Source: CATQHB01 sp965262595 (GTDB lineage Bacteria; Chloroflexota; Dehalococcoidia; Lucifugimonadales; UBA3495). Taken from it: a DNA stretch of 64,000 nucleotides. Shown in pieces: positions 35,901-43,814 of this stretch (its first letter is position 1; each line of letters begins with the position of its first letter). The stretch is taken from positions 744,001 through 808,000 of the forward strand of contig OZ253548.1 in the NCBI GenBank assembly GCA_965262595.1, in the 5' to 3' direction. Made by a program: the position numbers and the translations under genes. The notes under the pieces were generated by a model, which did not search any database, was not told the origin of the DNA, and was given only the letters and a program-made list of their open reading frames with translations.

Positions 35901-36863
35901 TCATCGCAACGGCGTTGACGGCTGGCAGCCGGGCGGATAGGTTCTGGTCGAGACCAGGGCGCCGGCCGGATTGAATAGACCCGCGGTATCCGGATTGGAG
36001 TTATTCCAGATAGACGTGCCTCTACCGAAAGAAAACCCGCCCCACTCCGGATGGTACTCATTGGTATAAACCCGTATGCGGTCTCCCGAGAGCAGAAGGT
36101 GTGACCCTCCAAAGGCAAACGTTTGGCCTTTTTCGTTCAGACCCATGTCTCTTAGGGTCCAACCATTGATGTCAACCGGGGAAGCGCCGTTATTCAGTAA
36201 CTGAACGTACTCATCGGATTCATTTCGGGGCACGACTCCATCAAAAAAAATGCATTCGATAACCATGCCCGCCGCTAGGGGAACAGCAGGCGTTGCCGGC
36301 GTCGGCACAACCGTCGGCGCGGCCATCGGAGTCGGAGTCGGAGTTGGAATTGGAGTAGGCGTCGGAGTGGGTGTGGGTAAGGGTTCTGGGACGGGAGTTG
36401 CGGTAGGGTTCTCGGAATAAGCAGGCGTCGGCAATTCGGTAAGCGAAGGAACGGTAACCTGCGACGGAGATTCCGGGGAAGGCGAGGCTTGGGGTTGATC
36501 CAATCCTTTACCCGGTGAGTCGGCCTCAATACGGTCGTTTTCGGCCGGATTTGCTTGAATTGTCTCCGAGAAGACAGGTTCCAGAGTGGCTGCCGGAAAG
36601 GAAAATAGAGATGAATCAGGCACGGTATTAGGCGTCGTAGCGGGAAGCGGCAGGACCACCGGAGCCGGGATCGGCGAAGGCATGAGAGAAATGACCGGAA
36701 CGGCGGTAGAATTTTGAACCACTGGAGGCCCTGTTCCGAGGGTCCGGTAGGAGTCTTCGGTTCCAGGGACGGCGCCGGGAGCGCAACCAACAAGAATTAG
36801 AAAGATTAAAAGTCCACCAAGTTTAGACCAAGGGAAAGACCGCCTGCGAAGTGTTGCTTCCAT
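35901..36863 (-). CDS. Lipoprotein with Pro/Thr-rich stalk and lamin-tail domain
   Basis: A 320-residue surface protein. The signal peptide ends in a lipobox LILVGC at about residue 28, so it should be lipid-anchored. A disordered stalk of about 170 residues rich in Pro, Thr and Ser follows, ending in PTPTPTPIPTPTPTP. The last 110 residues are a lamin-tail (LTD) Ig-like domain: ECIFFDG, NESDEYVQLLNNG, DINGWTLRDMG, FAFGGSHLLLSGDRIRVYT. The domain is often on secreted nucleases or surface proteins, but no nuclease is fused here. It is divergent from the structured RNA. Confidence 0.8.
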   Translation of the reverse strand: MEATLRRRSFPWSKLGGLLIFLILVGCAPGAVPGTEDSYRTLGTGPPVVQNSTAVPVISLMPSPIPAPVVLPLPATTPNTVPDSSLFSFPAATLEPVFSETIQANPAENDRIEADSPGKGLDQPQASPSPESPSQVTVPSLTELPTPAYSENPTATPVPEPLPTPTPTPTPIPTPTPTPMAAPTVVPTPATPAVPLAAGMVIECIFFDGVVPRNESDEYVQLLNNGASPVDINGWTLRDMGLNEKGQTFAFGGSHLLLSGDRIRVYTNEYHPEWGGFSFGRGTSIWNNSNPDTAGLFNPAGALVSTRTYPPGCQPSTPLR

Positions 36864-36976
36864 TTGAGTTGAAATTTAGCCAAACTTCGGCCATTAAGCA
36901 AGTCCGGGCGGTATCTGGCCCGGGTGTTTCAATTGAAATCTCAGAAAAACTCTCCTCAGTAGTTTGCATAAACAAT

Positions 36977-37004
36977 TTGCTAATTGTCCCAGCCGTGCTA
37001 TAAT
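36977..37004 (+). promoter_or_regulatory. Sigma-70-type promoter
   Basis: TTGCTA at 36977-36982 and a perfect TATAAT at 36999-37004 with 16-nt spacing. Transcription would begin near 37011, just before the structured leader. Confidence 0.55.
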
Positions 37005-37010
37005 CATATT

Positions 37011-37170
37011 GCATTAAGAGGCGTGCCAAGGTGGGTAGCTAGGAACCCTAGCGCTGCCGGAAAACCCCTGGAAGGGGACGAAAGCGGTGCTAATGGGGAA
37101 TCTCCAAGGCTGCGAGTGCGGTAGGGTTGGTGTGCAGGCCCGCATTGCTCAACCCGGGGTTCGGGTTGAT
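37011..37170 (+). ncRNA. Candidate structured RNA or leader, class not recognised
   Basis: The region between the promoter and the next gene has no open frame but many complementary arms. GGTAGCTAGG-AAC-CCTAGCGCTGCC is a long hairpin, CCCCT-GGA-AGGGG a second, TGGGGA/TCTCCA a third. GTGCGG pairs with CCGCAT around 37115-37146. CAACCCG-GGGTT-CGGGTTG at 37150-37168 could be a terminator-like or switching arm. It matches none of the riboswitch, tmRNA, RNase P or SRP consensus patterns I know. It may be a cis-regulator of the downstream gene or a stable small RNA. Confidence 0.5.
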
Positions 37171-37230
37171 TGATAAACGGCAATCCCAAACTCCCAGCTA
37201 CAAGAAGAGCTATCTAAAAGGAGGACGACC

Positions 37231-38103
37231 TTGGATAAAGGAAGTGTAATCTTTAACGCCGGCCCAGTGGACATTACCTTGGAATACCGGGCATTAATGC
37301 CGGACCAGGGGCTTTGTGTCCAGGTTTTTGGTAAGATTAACGACAACGAGACGGAAATCTTGCGGTTTGACTGCTTCGACCAACTGCCCCATTACCATTA
37401 TGGCCCAGCCAACAACAACATTCGCTTGAACATGGACAAGACCACCGTAGGGAATCCCTTCGGCTGGACGATAGACAATCTGCGAACCAAGTTGCCCACC
37501 ATGATTAAGCGTTCCGGATATGATGAATTGGCCGCCGCGGTGGAAGCCAGCCCGGTGCCTGCTGAAACCCTGAACCAGATCGAAGCCAAGGGCCGTGAAA
37601 TGGCCGTCGCGATGCGCCGGACCGTTGCCCATAAGTTCGAGCGAATGCTCGACAGCGACGTCTTCACCGTCGGCAACCTGCGAATTGGACTGGAATACCG
37701 ATTTGCCGGCAACTCCGAAGGCCTCGCGATTCACGTCCTCTCCGACGTGGCCGACCAGACCGTAGAGCTGCTGGCCTTTGACTGCTTCGTCAACGGCCCC
37801 CACTACCACTACGGCCCCCGGAACCAGGACATCCGCATCTATTGGGACACCACTACTTCCGGCGACACCCTTCGCTGGACCCTCGACCAGTTTAAGGCCG
37901 GCAACCTGAAGAAGATGATTGACCGTGCCGGTTATCCCACCATCGCGAACGACGTGGACGAAGTTCTGCTTCAGGCGATGATGCCCGCCATTGACAGCCG
38001 GGCTCTGGCGCTGGTAGAGGAAAACCGCGGTTCGTCGGACGACCCCAAGTCAATGCTGCTCAAAGAGATTGAAACCCTACGCGAGCGGGTAGCCGCCCTG
38101 TAG
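37231..38103 (+). CDS. Protein with two tandem DUF7700-like repeats
   Basis: A 290-residue soluble protein made of two similar halves. The first has LEYRALMPDQGL, LRFDCFDQLPHYHYGP and GWTIDNLRTKLP (about 10-110). The second has LEYRFAGNSEGL, LAFDCFVNGPHYHYGP and RWTLDQFKAGNL (about 148-255). The shared FDCF...PHYHYGP looks like a conserved metal or ligand site. A short helix links them and ends the protein. The TTG start follows a strong AAGGAGG. The name DUF7700-like is tentative; the function is unknown. It follows the candidate structured RNA. Confidence 0.75.
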   Translation: MDKGSVIFNAGPVDITLEYRALMPDQGLCVQVFGKINDNETEILRFDCFDQLPHYHYGPANNNIRLNMDKTTVGNPFGWTIDNLRTKLPTMIKRSGYDELAAAVEASPVPAETLNQIEAKGREMAVAMRRTVAHKFERMLDSDVFTVGNLRIGLEYRFAGNSEGLAIHVLSDVADQTVELLAFDCFVNGPHYHYGPRNQDIRIYWDTTTSGDTLRWTLDQFKAGNLKKMIDRAGYPTIANDVDEVLLQAMMPAIDSRALALVEENRGSSDDPKSMLLKEIETLRERVAAL

Positions 38104-38135
38104 TCCTCTGGGAACCTCGCCTTACCAGGCAAAAT

Positions 38136-38167
38136 GAGACGGCCCGGCGCTAATGCCGGGCTGTCTC
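38136..38167 (+). terminator. Hairpin terminator after the repeat protein
   Basis: GAGACGGCCCGGC pairs with GCCGGGCTGTCTC over 13 bp (one G-T) with a 6-nt loop, 32 nt after the stop. The 3' U run is poor. Confidence 0.5.
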
Positions 38168-38209
38168 TGGTATAATGAATGGAGTAATACTGGGGAACCG
38201 GACCGACTA

Positions 38210-38476
38210 CTACCTGATGCCCCACCACCAGATTGCCGCCACAACACTGATCAAAATGACCACCAGGATTATGCAACCTGAGAAAGCAGAGCGACGCTGT
38301 TGCTTTCTATTGGCTTGACGCCGTTGCTGAGATAGATCCGGCAACTTTAATAAGGCTTGTTCGCCCAGCGATGAACAGAACTCTAAAGTGTAGATGAGGG
38401 ATTGCAAGTCGTTGAGGTCACGGGATTCACAAGCACTCAGCAGGGAGTCCCAAATCTCTACTTGGATATCTACCAT
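38210..38476 (-). CDS. Small tail-anchored membrane protein
   Basis: An 88-residue protein I do not recognise. The N-terminal 60 residues are helical and polar (WDSLLSACESRDLNDLQSLI). Then come a basic stretch (QRRQANRKQQRR) and one C-terminal membrane helix (GCIILVVILISVVAAIWWW), so it should be tail-anchored with its head in the cytoplasm. AGGA is just before the ATG. It overlaps the upstream gene by 50 nt in another frame. Confidence 0.6.
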   Translation of the reverse strand: MVDIQVEIWDSLLSACESRDLNDLQSLIYTLEFCSSLGEQALLKLPDLSQQRRQANRKQQRRSAFSGCIILVVILISVVAAIWWWGIR

Positions 38477-38837
38477 TTCCTGGAAAATTACTGTAAATTG
38501 GCTGGTAAATACCCCGGCCTACATTCCTACCTCGCACCAATGAGGCAGTGCCCAACGCCTTAACCCGCCTTTCCGACGCTTCCTCCCTCAGCTCACGAAG
38601 GTCTTTATCACTGAAACCCGAGGCTCGGAGATTCTGCAATTGGTCCTTGAGCGCAACCCATTGCCGAGTAAGGTCGGTTGTTGCTTGGGTAAGGATTGCT
38701 TCCTCATGCTCCTGGAATTGTCTATGGTCTGCTGGATCCAACGATGGCATTTGTGCCGCCTTGTCACCAGCCCGGCCAATAGCCAAGGCCCAGCGCTTCC
38801 AATCTCCTTCCCCTCGCATCCGGCTCATTAAATTCAT
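38427..38837 (-). CDS. Hypothetical helical protein
   Basis: A 136-residue charged protein. Its first 95 residues are mostly helical (WKRWALAIGRAGDKAAQM, LREEASERRVKAL). The last 40 overlap the next gene and have no clear fold. I do not recognise it. The long overlap could mean that the true end is earlier by a frameshift, or that the pair is coupled. No ribosome site beyond a weak AGGGAG. Confidence 0.5.
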   Translation of the reverse strand: MNLMSRMRGEGDWKRWALAIGRAGDKAAQMPSLDPADHRQFQEHEEAILTQATTDLTRQWVALKDQLQNLRASGFSDKDLRELREEASERRVKALGTASLVRGRNVGRGIYQPIYSNFPGNGRYPSRDLGLPAECL

Positions 38838-39018
38838 TTTGTGCTCCCTTAGACATCCTATCGCAGTTATTGGTGTTCCTTACACTACACATTACTTTAC
38901 AGCTCAAGCAAATGGAGACCACTGAGACACTTTGAGGAAACCTGTGGCTTTTAACAAGCCCAGCACCACTGGCGGTATTTGAGGCTTCAATCAGGATGGA
39001 CACAGCGTACGAATCGGG

Positions 39019-39813
39019 CTACATCATGGTATAACCGCCGCTGACACTCAGAGTTTGGCCGGTGATGAAGCTGGCAGCATCGGAAGCCAGGAAAACGACG
39101 GCGTTGGCTATCTCCTGAGCCGTACCCATGCGACGCAGGATATAGGCCCGCCGCACTCTTTCCAGCACGTCATCGGTGAAGATGTCCCGCATCTGATTCC
39201 ACATACTTTCCGAGCTGATATCCTCCTCGGTGGACGGAACAATCAAACCGGGGCAGACCACATTTAATCGGAGTCCGTAACGGCCGGTTTCTCGAGCGAT
39301 GGCCTTACTCAGAGCGATGACTCCCCCCTTGCAAGCCGAATATACCGCCTCCCGGTACTCCCCCATGCGCCCAGCATCGGAACTGATACTGACCACCGCT
39401 CCCGCTTCCCGCTCGATCATATGCGGCAGGACGGCGTGAATACAGTTTATGGGACTCCACAGGTTAACCTGGACTTCCTTCTCATGCTCCTCTCGGGGTT
39501 TTTCCATGAAGAGGCGATCGATCGTCCAACCCACGTTGTTTACGAGCACATCCACGCTGCCAAACTCCGCGATGGACTGCTCCACCATTGCACCCACCTG
39601 AACCCGGTCGGTTACATCGGCGGCGATGACCTTGACGCGACTTCCGGTATCCAGTTTCGCTACTTCAGCGGCTACCGACTCGCCCTGGTCCGGCGCCAGC
39701 TCGGCAATAGTAATGTTGGAACCTTCGGCGGCGAAGGCGTGGACAATAGCACGGCCAATATTTGAGCCACCGCCGGTTACAATTACGTTTTTTCCCTTGA
39801 GTCCCAGTTCCAT
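39019..39813 (-). CDS. Short-chain dehydrogenase/reductase (SDR)
   Basis: A 264-residue classical SDR. The cofactor loop is VTGGGSNIGRAIVHAF, with DVTDR binding the adenine ring and NNVGW in strand 4. The catalytic Ser is in VVSISSDAG and Tyr-Lys in YSACKGG. The C-terminus VSGGYTMM is usual. Glu-Leu after the Rossmann strand 2 (IAELAP) suggests NAD rather than NADP. AGGAGGG precedes the ATG. Likely a 3-oxoacyl or hydroxy-acid reductase; substrate unknown. Confidence 0.92.
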   Translation of the reverse strand: MELGLKGKNVIVTGGGSNIGRAIVHAFAAEGSNITIAELAPDQGESVAAEVAKLDTGSRVKVIAADVTDRVQVGAMVEQSIAEFGSVDVLVNNVGWTIDRLFMEKPREEHEKEVQVNLWSPINCIHAVLPHMIEREAGAVVSISSDAGRMGEYREAVYSACKGGVIALSKAIARETGRYGLRLNVVCPGLIVPSTEEDISSESMWNQMRDIFTDDVLERVRRAYILRRMGTAQEIANAVVFLASDAASFITGQTLSVSGGYTMM

Positions 39814-39893
39814 TCGTGATGCCCTCCTATTGTCCCAATGGGGTCGTCACCCGGTGTTGATTGTTCACCGCCGGAAGGCTCCCTATTGGCTCC

Positions 39894-40646
39894 CTAGCTA
39901 AACGGTCGGTCGATTGACTCTGCCCCAGGACCAATGATTTGGGGAATACCTCCAAATCGAAGCCGCAGCAAGCCCTTAATGTCTTCGGAAGCTGTCCTGG
40001 TTATGTTAACTGTGCTGGCAGGATCATCATCCCACTTCACCGGAACGGATTTTATTCGGTAACCCCGTTTAGCGGCAATAATCAGCAGTTCAGTGTCAAA
40101 AAACCAGTTATTGTTCTCAATGTGGGGAATAATCGCCTGGGCCGCCGGTCGGGTCATGGCCTTGAAACCGCATTGAGCGTCGGGAAATGGGGTGAAGAAC
40201 ATAGACTTGACCAACAGGTTATAACTCCGGGAAATGAACTCTCGCTTGAAAGCCCGGGTAACCTCTGAACCCTTGCTCAATCGGCTGCCGGTGGCTAAGT
40301 GATAACCGGCTTCCAGGGCGGCAATTAATTGGGGAAAGTGAGCCAGGTCAGTGGACAAGTCCACATCCATATAGCTGACAATGTCGAAATCGCTAGCCAA
40401 CCAGGCGGCTCTTAAAGCTCGACCCCGGCCCTTCTGCGGTAGATAGAGGTAATTTACTCCGGGATATTCCTGACAGAGTCTTTCGGATACAGCACGCGTA
40501 GCGTCTATGGAGGCATTGTCGGCGATAATCACTTGCCAGGGGTTAGCCAAGTTGGCATGGAGAAATTCGGTCAACTTTCGAACGCTACCAGGCAGGGCTT
40601 CCTGCTCGTTATAGACGGGCAGAACAATATCCACTGACGCAGCCAT
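39894..40646 (-). CDS. GT2 glycosyltransferase (dolichyl-phosphate glucosyltransferase-like)
   Basis: A 250-residue GT-A enzyme: VDIVLPVYNEQEAL at the start, IADNASIDATRAVSE near 45, the metal motif YMDVDLSTDL near 103, and DAQCGFKAMTRPAAQ near 165 with a following NNWFFDTELLI. The pattern is of polyprenyl-phosphate glycosyltransferases that load sugar onto a lipid carrier at the inner membrane. The ATG at 40646 follows AGGAAGG. No membrane helix is visible, so it is probably peripheral. Confidence 0.9.
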   Translation of the reverse strand: MAASVDIVLPVYNEQEALPGSVRKLTEFLHANLANPWQVIIADNASIDATRAVSERLCQEYPGVNYLYLPQKGRGRALRAAWLASDFDIVSYMDVDLSTDLAHFPQLIAALEAGYHLATGSRLSKGSEVTRAFKREFISRSYNLLVKSMFFTPFPDAQCGFKAMTRPAAQAIIPHIENNNWFFDTELLIIAAKRGYRIKSVPVKWDDDPASTVNITRTASEDIKGLLRLRFGGIPQIIGPGAESIDRPFS

Positions 40647-40843
40647 CAACCTTCCTGTGTCGCCAACCCTCGGAGGGAGCGGGCCCATCCTTTGACCGAT
40701 TTAAAGGATAATTCAGCGATAGCCGACCAGGGCACAGTCGTCCCTAAAAGCCATCAAGCCTGCTGAACAAACGAAACTTCTTGAGCTGGACCAGGCACTC
40801 CCGCCGCGGCGAGCCGTTCAGCATTTTGACCAGCATCGGAACG

Positions 40844-40888
40844 GTGCCGGAATCAGTGCCGGAATCAGTGCCGGAATCAGTGCCGGAA
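40844..40888. repeat. 12-bp tandem repeat at the purH stop
   Basis: GTGCCGGAATCA occurs three times exactly and a partial fourth. The purH stop codon is in the third unit, so the array extends the 3' end of the gene and its downstream region. Confidence 0.85.
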
Positions 40889-42418
40889 GTGGCGTACGCC
40901 GGTAAAGACCATCGCCAAGCCGTGTTGATTGGCCGCTTCGATGACTTCCTCGTCCCGTATGGAACCGCCGGGCTGGATAATGGCCGTGATGCCCGCTTCG
41001 GCGGCCAGCTCAATGTTATCCGGGAAGGGGAAAAAGGCATCGGAGGCCAGGACGCAATCCTGGGCTTTCTCGCCGGCAATCCTCTGGGACAGGTGAACGC
41101 TAACCACCCGATTGGGCTGGCCGGCTCCCATGCCCATCAGGGTGCGGTTCCTGGCAAACACAATAGCATTGGATTTGATATGCTTTACCGCCGTCCAGGC
41201 AAAGGCTAAGTCATCCAGCTCCGCCTCGGTTGGCGGCCGGTTGGTAACCGTTTTCCAGGTTGAACGGTCTTCATCAATTGCGTCCGGTGTCTGGACCAGC
41301 ATCCCCCCGGTGATAGGTCGGACGTCAAGCGCTGCCGTTCCTGCGCCGCCCTGGACCGGGTCAACGGCCAGGATCCGCAGGTTGCGCTTTGTCTTAAGAA
41401 TATCCAAAGCTGCCGGTTCGTAATCCGGGGCCACAACAACTTCATAAAACACCGGACTCATGGCCTCGGCAGCGGCGGCGGTAACCGTCCGGTTAAACCC
41501 CACTATGCCCCCAAAGGCAGACACGGTGTCGCCTTCATAGGCCTGCAAGTAGGCTTGAGCCAGGTCGTCGTGGCTGGCCAAACCGCAGGGATTTGCATGC
41601 TTTATCACTGCTGCCGCCGGTTGAGCAAAATCGGTAACGACGCTCCAGGCGGCATCGGCATCCGTAAGATTATTGAAGGACAACTCCCGACCATGCAATT
41701 GACGGGCGCGGGCAATACCGCCGGAGCTTCCGGAGGCCGGAACATAAAGGGCGCCTTGCTGGTGCGGATTCTCCCCGTAGCGCAGCGTAGCGACCTGGTT
41801 CAACGTCAGGTTCAACTGCTGCGGCAGCGTCTCTGTTTCCGACGGCGCCGTCGTCAGGTAAGCGGTCACTGCGGCATCATACTCCGCAACGTGACGAAAC
41901 GCCTTGGCTGCCAAGTGACGCCGTTCTTCGTGGGTTAGGCTATCGGCAGCGATCTTATCTGCCACCCATCCATAATCTTCCGGGTCCACTACCACCGCAA
42001 CCGACGAAAAATTCTTGGCCGCCGAGCGGAGCATGGTGGGGCCGCCAATGTCAATATTTTCCAGCGCCTGGTCCAAAGTTACGTCAGGCTTACTTATGGT
42101 AGCGACAAAGGGATAAAGGTTCACTACAACGACGTCAATAAGGTCGATACCGTGCTTTTCCAGTACGGACAGGTGTTCCGGAGAATCGCGACGGGCCAAC
42201 AGCCCGCCGTGGATTACCGGGTGCAGAGTCTTGACGCGGCCATCCAAGATTTCCGGCGAACCGGTTACCTCAGATACCTGGCGCACCGCCAGATTACCCT
42301 CCTGCACCAAAGTTTGGTGAGTGCCGCCGGTACTGACCAAGTCAACGCCCGCGTCGGCCAGCTTGCGGCCAAACTCGACGATACCGGTTTTGTCATATAC
42401 GCTAATAAGAGCCTTCAA
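40877..42418 (-). CDS. purH: Bifunctional AICAR transformylase/IMP cyclohydrolase
   Basis: Last two steps to IMP. 513 residues. The N-terminal cyclohydrolase opens KALISVYDKTGIVEFGR and has VSTGGTHQTL. The transformylase has KHANPCGLAS near residue 265 with the catalytic Lys-His and LRYGENPHQQGALY near 203. The end FTGVRHFRH is the standard PurH C-terminus. A TTG start follows AGAGGAAAAACGAC. purM is upstream on the same strand. Confidence 0.97.
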   Translation of the reverse strand: MKALISVYDKTGIVEFGRKLADAGVDLVSTGGTHQTLVQEGNLAVRQVSEVTGSPEILDGRVKTLHPVIHGGLLARRDSPEHLSVLEKHGIDLIDVVVVNLYPFVATISKPDVTLDQALENIDIGGPTMLRSAAKNFSSVAVVVDPEDYGWVADKIAADSLTHEERRHLAAKAFRHVAEYDAAVTAYLTTAPSETETLPQQLNLTLNQVATLRYGENPHQQGALYVPASGSSGGIARARQLHGRELSFNNLTDADAAWSVVTDFAQPAAAVIKHANPCGLASHDDLAQAYLQAYEGDTVSAFGGIVGFNRTVTAAAAEAMSPVFYEVVVAPDYEPAALDILKTKRNLRILAVDPVQGGAGTAALDVRPITGGMLVQTPDAIDEDRSTWKTVTNRPPTEAELDDLAFAWTAVKHIKSNAIVFARNRTLMGMGAGQPNRVVSVHLSQRIAGEKAQDCVLASDAFFPFPDNIELAAEAGITAIIQPGGSIRDEEVIEAANQHGLAMVFTGVRHFRH

Positions 42419-42510
42419 GTCGTTTTTCCTCTGTTCAGCTAGTTTATAACCCGATCTCTTGCCTTGACCAGACTGGTTACCCGAAGGGGGTTACCCTTAC
42501 CCCAAAAGCG

Positions 42511-43527
42511 TTACGTAAAAAGGACCTGTGCGTCACCGGTGCGCTCCACCACCCGGCCTACGACCACCGCATCGGAGGCGGTCGCCAGGACCCGGTCTAT
42601 GCTCTCCTCTTGGCACACGGCTACCATGCCCAGTCCCATGTTAAAGACCCGGTACATTTCGTCCGGCTCCACCTTTCCCTGGGCCTGAATCAGGGAAAAT
42701 ATTGGGGAAACTTGCCATGAACCTCGTTCAAATCTTGCCGCAACATTGTCAGGCAGTATGGCCGGCATTTTTCCGGGCAAACCGCCTCCGGTAATATGAG
42801 CCAGCCCCTTAATTGAAGCCAGGGCCGGTTCCAGCATCGGATAGTAGCATCGGTGGCGCGTCATTAGCTCTTCGCCCAACTGATGGTTCAGGTCCGCGAA
42901 GTGGCGGTACAAAACCGAAGGGTCATTGTCAGAATTGAACACCCTTCGCACCAGGGAAAAACCGTTGGTATGCAGGCCGCTGGAGGGGATACCCACCAGA
43001 TAATCGCCTGGCATTATGGCGGCGCTATCCAGCAGTGAATCTTTCTCCGCCACGCCAACCACGAATCCGGCCAGGTCAAAGTCATCGCCCGAATATAGGC
43101 CCGGCATTTGGGCAGTCTCGCCACCAATAAGGGCGCAGCCAACCTCACGGCAACCCCAGGTGATACCCCGCATCAGGGTTTCCATCCGCTGCTCGTCCAA
43201 TTTGCTGAAAGCGATGTAATCCAAAAAGAAGAGCGGTTTGGCGCCTTGAGTCAGGATGTCGTTGACGTTGAGGGTAACCAAATCCTGGCCGATGGATTCG
43301 TAGTGGCCCAATTGAGCGGCTATTTTCAGCTTGGTGCCCACCCCGTCAGCGCTGGCTACCAGCACCGGCTGACTGTAGCCGGAAAGCTGGAACAGGCCGG
43401 CGAAACTGCCACCGGAGCCGAGCACTTCCGGGCCGTGAGTCATAGAGGCAAAAGCCTTTATCCGGTCTTTCAGGTTTTCCATGACATCCAGGTTAACCCC
43501 GGAGTCCCGATAAGTATCACCGGTCAA
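42511..43527 (-). CDS. purM: Phosphoribosylformylglycinamidine cyclo-ligase
   Basis: Makes AIR from FGAM with ATP. 338 residues: SADGVGTKLKIA near residue 60, VNDILTQGAKPLFFLDYIA near 88, LIGGETAQMPGLY near 135, and GIPSSGLHTNGFSLVRR near 180. The TTG start follows AAGGGGC; upstream in-frame residues look non-family. It lies between purF (287-nt gap) and purH (92-nt gap) on the minus strand. Confidence 0.96.
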   Translation of the reverse strand: MTGDTYRDSGVNLDVMENLKDRIKAFASMTHGPEVLGSGGSFAGLFQLSGYSQPVLVASADGVGTKLKIAAQLGHYESIGQDLVTLNVNDILTQGAKPLFFLDYIAFSKLDEQRMETLMRGITWGCREVGCALIGGETAQMPGLYSGDDFDLAGFVVGVAEKDSLLDSAAIMPGDYLVGIPSSGLHTNGFSLVRRVFNSDNDPSVLYRHFADLNHQLGEELMTRHRCYYPMLEPALASIKGLAHITGGGLPGKMPAILPDNVAARFERGSWQVSPIFSLIQAQGKVEPDEMYRVFNMGLGMVAVCQEESIDRVLATASDAVVVGRVVERTGDAQVLFT

Positions 43528-43814
43528 TTCTCATGCCCCTTCAGAACTACGCTCGACGGCTGAAATATACCCACGAGACGCTGGCGTAGAACCTGATGTC
43601 CTTAAGCTGATTTGCCATAAAAGGTTAAACCACCGGGCAAGGGATAGCAAGTTTTCCTCAGCCCGGTACCCGCCAAGCTTTCGAGTCGAAGACCTGGGAG
43701 GGAACCGAGGCTAAACCAATGTCCGGTCGAGGTGGAGTTGCAGGTAATAGATTCCGGCAAAGTTGGCGGAGGAACGCAAGTACGTCGGAGACTGGCCCAA
43801 CAGAAACCGGGGAC

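Noticed and set aside
40744..41079. 111-codon minus frame after purH
   Set aside because: Mostly overlaps purH in another frame and is extended by the 12-bp repeat; only about 30 codons are outside.
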